From contig JAPPFM010000054.1 of assembly GCA_028821605.1 (NCBI GenBank), forward strand, positions 1-64,000: a stretch of 64,000 bases of DNA. Direction: 5' to 3'. The position numbers and the translations under genes are program-made. Below are positions 61,046-64,000 of this stretch, piece by piece. The notes under the pieces were generated by a model. It was given only the letters and a program-made list of their open reading frames with translations, made no database searches and had not been told where the DNA came from. The first letter of the stretch is position 1. Every line of letters starts with the position of its first letter. Source of the DNA: Candidatus Poribacteria bacterium (GTDB lineage Bacteria; Poribacteria; WGA-4E; WGA-3G).

Positions 61046-61861
61046 CTAAGAACGCCGAGCGTATTGAGGAAACATTTCATCGTGAATGTCACCGCATTGC
61101 TGGAGATGGATTTGTCGTTTCGCATCGGCAGTATCAACCATCGTTGGAAAATACATCCCCGCGCCCGTCTCAATCTTATATCCGCCTGCGGAATGGACGC
61201 TCAGGTACTGGTGCAGTGTCTCTAAATCCGGTTCGGTTGTGCAATGCTGTGTGCAATTCATTGTGAACATCCGCCGCCGAGTTCCACCGCCAAACGCCGC
61301 GTGATACGTATCATGATTGAAAATTACGACATCACCGGGTGCGCTTTCTAATGCAATGCTGGTTGGGAAGTCGCGCGGCGGAATGCCGTAAAGTGCCTCT
61401 GACTGGTTCGGATCAATCTTTCCAGCTCTGACGAAGTGTGCGGGGTTTTGGCTGCCCGGAATGATGCGTAGGCATCCGGTGTCTTTCGTCAACGGGTCAA
61501 GGTAAAACGCCACCTTACAGGCGAAGAGTCGTCCCCAACCACCGTCGGGATGCCAACCCGTATCACCAGTGTAATAGTTCCCGTCGCCACCGGCGTAGTT
61601 GAAATCTTCACCCAGTACACCACCGATGAGTCCTTTAACACGTTCATCATCGAGCAGGGTACAGAGCCGAGGGCGATGCTCGATCGGCCCCCCGAACATT
61701 GTGCGGCTTGTGCCATCATGGTCTTTACCACCGCCGAATTCCTGAATCGATATTTCAAATTCCTCGATAATCCATCCCATCTCGCTCGGCGAGAACATGC
61801 CCGGTATTGCGAGGTAGCCAAACGTATTGAAAAAATTTACCTGATGTTCTGTCAGTTTCAT
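61046..61861 (-). CDS. Phytanoyl-CoA dioxygenase (PhyH) family protein 2
   Basis: A 271-residue Fe(II)/2-oxoglutarate dioxygenase. The iron ligands are in GWHPDGGWG (H-x-D) and FNHDTYHAAFGG (distal H), with Arg in GTRRRM. It starts after a repeat leader (GAACCGCAAGGAAAATTAAA then AAT-ATG) that supplies its AAGGAA. The segment 60921-61045 downstream holds nothing recognisable. The substrate is unknown. Confidence 0.9.
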   Translation of the reverse strand: MKLTEHQVNFFNTFGYLAIPGMFSPSEMGWIIEEFEISIQEFGGGKDHDGTSRTMFGGPIEHRPRLCTLLDDERVKGLIGGVLGEDFNYAGGDGNYYTGDTGWHPDGGWGRLFACKVAFYLDPLTKDTGCLRIIPGSQNPAHFVRAGKIDPNQSEALYGIPPRDFPTSIALESAPGDVVIFNHDTYHAAFGGGTRRRMFTMNCTQHCTTEPDLETLHQYLSVHSAGGYKIETGAGMYFPTMVDTADAKRQIHLQQCGDIHDEMFPQYARRS

Positions 61862-61890
61862 ATTTTTAATTTTCCTTGCGGTTCGGTCAG
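61862..61890 (-). promoter_or_regulatory. Repeat-derived translation leader of PhyH 2
   Basis: On the minus strand the 29 bases before the start codon read CTGACCGAACCGCAAGGAAA and then ATTAAAAAT. An identical block lies at 61984-62012, and related blocks precede recN and the nucleotidyltransferase and lie within nadK. It contains the only Shine-Dalgarno-like sequence for this gene. Confidence 0.8.
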
Positions 61891-61896
61891 GTGCGT

Positions 61897-61983
61897 TTAG
61901 ATTAAGCAGTCCGTTCCCGTATACCCGTCCTCCATTTCATTACGGACTACAAACTCTCTACAAACAAAATAAGAATCTTTCAT
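61897..61983 (-). CDS. Possible 28-residue small ORF behind a duplicated leader
   Basis: The reading frame starts with ATG directly behind a second copy of the repeat leader (61984-62012), with the same AAGGAA spacing as PhyH 2, and encodes MKDSYFVCREFVVRNEMEDG and eight more residues. It may be the truncated 5' end of a lost gene, a leader peptide, or only a by-product of leader duplication. No family is recognised. Confidence 0.35.
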   Translation of the reverse strand: MKDSYFVCREFVVRNEMEDGYTGTDCLI

Positions 61984-62037
61984 TTTTAATTTTCCTTGCG
62001 GTTCGGTCAGGTGTGTTTCCGCTACGAGTTGTTCATA

Positions 62038-62862
62038 CTATTCCCATCGCGCCCAGACATTTGGTGTGATATATCCTTCGTCAATATACGGGTCTTCACC
62101 AGTGACGGTGATAATACCGCGATAATTTCGCTGCCCCTTCCAGCCCAACCACGATGCTGTTGAACAGTAGTGACTCACGAGGATACGCCGAAATGTATCG
62201 CTTCGGTTCTTTTTCGAGCGGTGTAAGAGGTAGCCGTTGAAAAAGAGGACGCTGCCCGCTGACATTTCAATCGGAATCTCACCGGTATCATCAAAACCGG
62301 CAGCTTCATGGCAGCTGTCGAATTCATGACGTTTGTTGTGTGGAAAGCGGTCGTAGATTACACCGGCGCGATGACTATTCGGTAGAACCCAGAGACACCC
62401 GTTCTCAATCGTAGCATCATCTAATGTGATCCAAGCACCGAGCAGCGACCTGTCCCGTGTCGGAATCGGGTGTTCGTCTTGATGCCACGGGTTGCCAGTA
62501 TGTCCGGGTACTTTACCCAACATCATCGTCTGCATGCACTTCACACCGCCGTCCCAAAATGGGATATGTGCCCCGACAATCGTTCGGAGGACTTCACAGA
62601 TTTTCGGATGTTCAACGTAACGCCGAACCAAGGGACTAAAAACGTGCGGTTCGCCGACACACATAATTCTATCTAATATTTCTGTCTCGCTTGCTGTTTC
62701 CGGCAGCGGTGGGACCGCCTCACACGGATAATCCCCGCGAAAGATTTTCAACATCTCTGCTTTCAGTGCGTCGCATTCTTCTTGTGTAATCAGGTCAGGA
62801 AGCATTAAATAGCCATCGTTGATATAGGATTTTGCCCAAAGATTGGACTGATCTTGTACCAT
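62038..62862 (-). CDS. Phytanoyl-CoA dioxygenase (PhyH) family protein 3
   Basis: A 274-residue Fe(II)/2-oxoglutarate dioxygenase with PWHQDEHPIPTRD (H-x-D), the distal His in GYLLHRSKKNRSD, and DTFRRIL for 2-oxoglutarate. It is only moderately similar to the other two PhyH proteins of the window. AAGGATC lies a few bases upstream of ATG. It follows the discoidin lipoprotein gene by 37 bp on the same strand and is likely in the same operon. Confidence 0.9.
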   Translation of the reverse strand: MVQDQSNLWAKSYINDGYLMLPDLITQEECDALKAEMLKIFRGDYPCEAVPPLPETASETEILDRIMCVGEPHVFSPLVRRYVEHPKICEVLRTIVGAHIPFWDGGVKCMQTMMLGKVPGHTGNPWHQDEHPIPTRDRSLLGAWITLDDATIENGCLWVLPNSHRAGVIYDRFPHNKRHEFDSCHEAAGFDDTGEIPIEMSAGSVLFFNGYLLHRSKKNRSDTFRRILVSHYCSTASWLGWKGQRNYRGIITVTGEDPYIDEGYITPNVWARWE

Positions 62863-62899
62863 TTTCAGATCCTTTATAGGGGTTGTTTAGAACCTCTAA

Positions 62900-64000
62900 T
62901 TATTCAGCTCGAATGATCCGCCACGTTTCCGCTTCATTGGCGAAAACGAGTGTTAATTTCCCAGATGTTTGTTCAACCTGCCCGTTCGCTTTCGGGGTGT
63001 ATTGCAGTGTATACCCGCCCGTCACAATCGCCGTGTCGTCAATTATGTTCGGATGGATGTTGATGTCGGTCAGCGTCATGTCAATCTGATGGTGTGCCTC
63101 AAAAAATTGCGCTGCCTTCGTCTTAACATCTTGATAGGTGCGTCCGTTGGATAAATATGTCTCTGAAAAACAGGACATAACCTTCGCCAGATCCGCCATA
63201 TCGTATCCGAGTTCATATTGATTTAGAACGCTCTGAATCGTCTCCTTGATTGTCGGTTCTTCTTGGCTCTGAGTCTGTGTCTCTATTGATACAGGATGCC
63301 CTACCGATTCTGGCGGTATACCTTGCGCAATCTGCTTGAGCGTGTGTACCTCCGGTGCAGCATAACCCCACACCTCTAATTCCATGACCCGCGCGATGCC
63401 TTCCACCTCGTACACAGGTCGCTTACCTGCCATGTGCTGGTAGTTACGCACTGTATCATTTGAGGAAACCGGGACGAGCCGAACTTTGCTCGCAATGAGG
63501 CGTTGCCGGATTTCGTGAATCCGTTTACCTTTGGTGTTATCTCGCGCCGTGTACTGCTTATCTTTCGTGTTCTCAGATGGAATAAGCCCCCAACCAGTGC
63601 CATGCCAATACTCGATCCGATAATCTTTCAACCCGAATTGCGGTGCCGGATATTTCTCAGAATCGACCGTCCACATAACAATTTTGCGAATGTCAACCGG
63701 TTTGGCGAGCGTCACAGAAACATAGGGACGTTTGTTCAGATCTGAGGTGCGTAGATGTTCTAAACTGCTCCCCCATCCACTGCCTTCGTCCCACGTCTCG
63801 GAATTGGTGTCACCATCAATTATCTCCGCTGCGCGATGGTTTGGCACAGACTGCGATGCTTCCGCGGTTGCTCCATTTCGACTCAGTGCGAAATTGATGA
63901 GAGGCGGTGGTGGTTCTAAAAGATGTTCCTGCAAAGTTCGCGATTGACAGCCTATCACTGAAAGCAAAAGCGTCAGACATAGAGTATATACACGAAACAT
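62900..64000 (-). CDS. Lipoprotein with F5/8 type C-like and SnoaL/NTF2-like domains
   Basis: A 366-residue protein beginning at the last base of the window. The signal MFRVYTLCLTLLLSVIGC ends in a lipobox with Cys18. Residues about 40-215 resemble a discoidin (F5/8 type C) carbohydrate-binding domain (EIIDGDTNSETWDEGSGWG, RKIVMWTVDS, VMELEVWGY). Residues about 245-366 form an NTF2/SnoaL-like domain (IQSVLNQYELGYDMADLAK and KLTLVFANEAETWRII). Its likely role is surface carbohydrate binding. It is complete if the ATG at 63998-64000 is the true start. Confidence 0.85.
   Translation of the reverse strand: MFRVYTLCLTLLLSVIGCQSRTLQEHLLEPPPPLINFALSRNGATAEASQSVPNHRAAEIIDGDTNSETWDEGSGWGSSLEHLRTSDLNKRPYVSVTLAKPVDIRKIVMWTVDSEKYPAPQFGLKDYRIEYWHGTGWGLIPSENTKDKQYTARDNTKGKRIHEIRQRLIASKVRLVPVSSNDTVRNYQHMAGKRPVYEVEGIARVMELEVWGYAAPEVHTLKQIAQGIPPESVGHPVSIETQTQSQEEPTIKETIQSVLNQYELGYDMADLAKVMSCFSETYLSNGRTYQDVKTKAAQFFEAHHQIDMTLTDINIHPNIIDDTAIVTGGYTLQYTPKANGQVEQTSGKLTLVFANEAETWRIIRAE

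Noticed and set aside
1-64000. CRISPR arrays, tRNA or rRNA genes
   Set aside because: No regularly spaced direct repeats with unique spacers and no tRNA- or rRNA-like sequence were noticed on reading; the repeats present are palindromes, heptamers and short tandem units.

Overview
The window is moderate-GC bacterial DNA, 64 kb, and encodes no rRNA, tRNA or CRISPR that I can see. The gene mix suggests a Candidatus Poribacteria-like or related FCB-side lineage: several phytanoyl-CoA dioxygenases, sugar-phosphate isomerase/epimerase TIM barrels, a Gfo/Idh/MocA dehydrogenase, a PIG-L deacetylase, an arylsulfatase-fold protein, PorV-like and FlgD-like surface proteins, a SelenoN homologue, and a very high density of short dispersed palindromes. 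This assignment is inference from gene content; no marker gene settles it.

The most unusual block is 1.0-15.6 kb. A BlaI-type repressor (3226-3615) overlaps a BlaR1-like M56 membrane peptidase (3612-5981). Its ectodomain is not a beta-lactam sensor but a pseudopilin-like segment, a TPR-like segment and a TlpA thioredoxin domain. Four tandem genes (6587-12270) encode that same ectodomain as free exported proteins. Upstream, a cytoplasmic TPR-TlpA protein (1554-3125) lies behind a second copy of the same paired-operator promoter that precedes blaI. The block continues with a selenoprotein (12620-14506): a SelenoN homologue with an in-frame UGA inside S-C-U-G, a hairpin directly 3' of it, and a C-terminal fusion to the same TPR-TlpA module. 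A TolB-like propeller (14542-15567) closes the block.

15.6-17.1 kb is a TnpB-only IS605-type element; an internally deleted relative lies at 60.2-60.9 kb. 17.1-21.9 kb holds a TIM-barrel isomerase, a large PIG-L deacetylase and a Gfo/Idh dehydrogenase. 22.2-32.5 kb is mostly housekeeping: a GT2 glycosyltransferase, a DUF368 lipid-carrier transporter, NAD kinase, RecN, a fused indolepyruvate:ferredoxin oxidoreductase, AroE and ZapA. 32.6-39.4 kb holds an M48 peptidase, an OmpA-type lipoprotein, a beta-barrel, an O-antigen ligase-like protein, a sulfatase-fold protein and a small foreign-looking Cys-rich gene. 39.5-52.8 kb holds a dehydrogenase, a PhyH dioxygenase, a nucleotidyltransferase, RsgA, a TIM barrel, UppS, a large unknown membrane protein, a P-type ATPase with all catalytic motifs degenerate, homoserine kinase and an aminotransferase. 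52.9-64 kb holds a Ycf48-like propeller, two surface proteins, Pcm, an SppA-type protease fused to an outer-membrane-like domain, two PhyH dioxygenases and a discoidin-domain lipoprotein.

A second theme is invasion by short repeats. Several families end exactly at start codons and may supply the translation initiation region. Others lie in frame inside genes (nadK, the indolepyruvate oxidoreductase) or supply stop codons or C-termini (pcm, the aminotransferase, the TolB-like gene).
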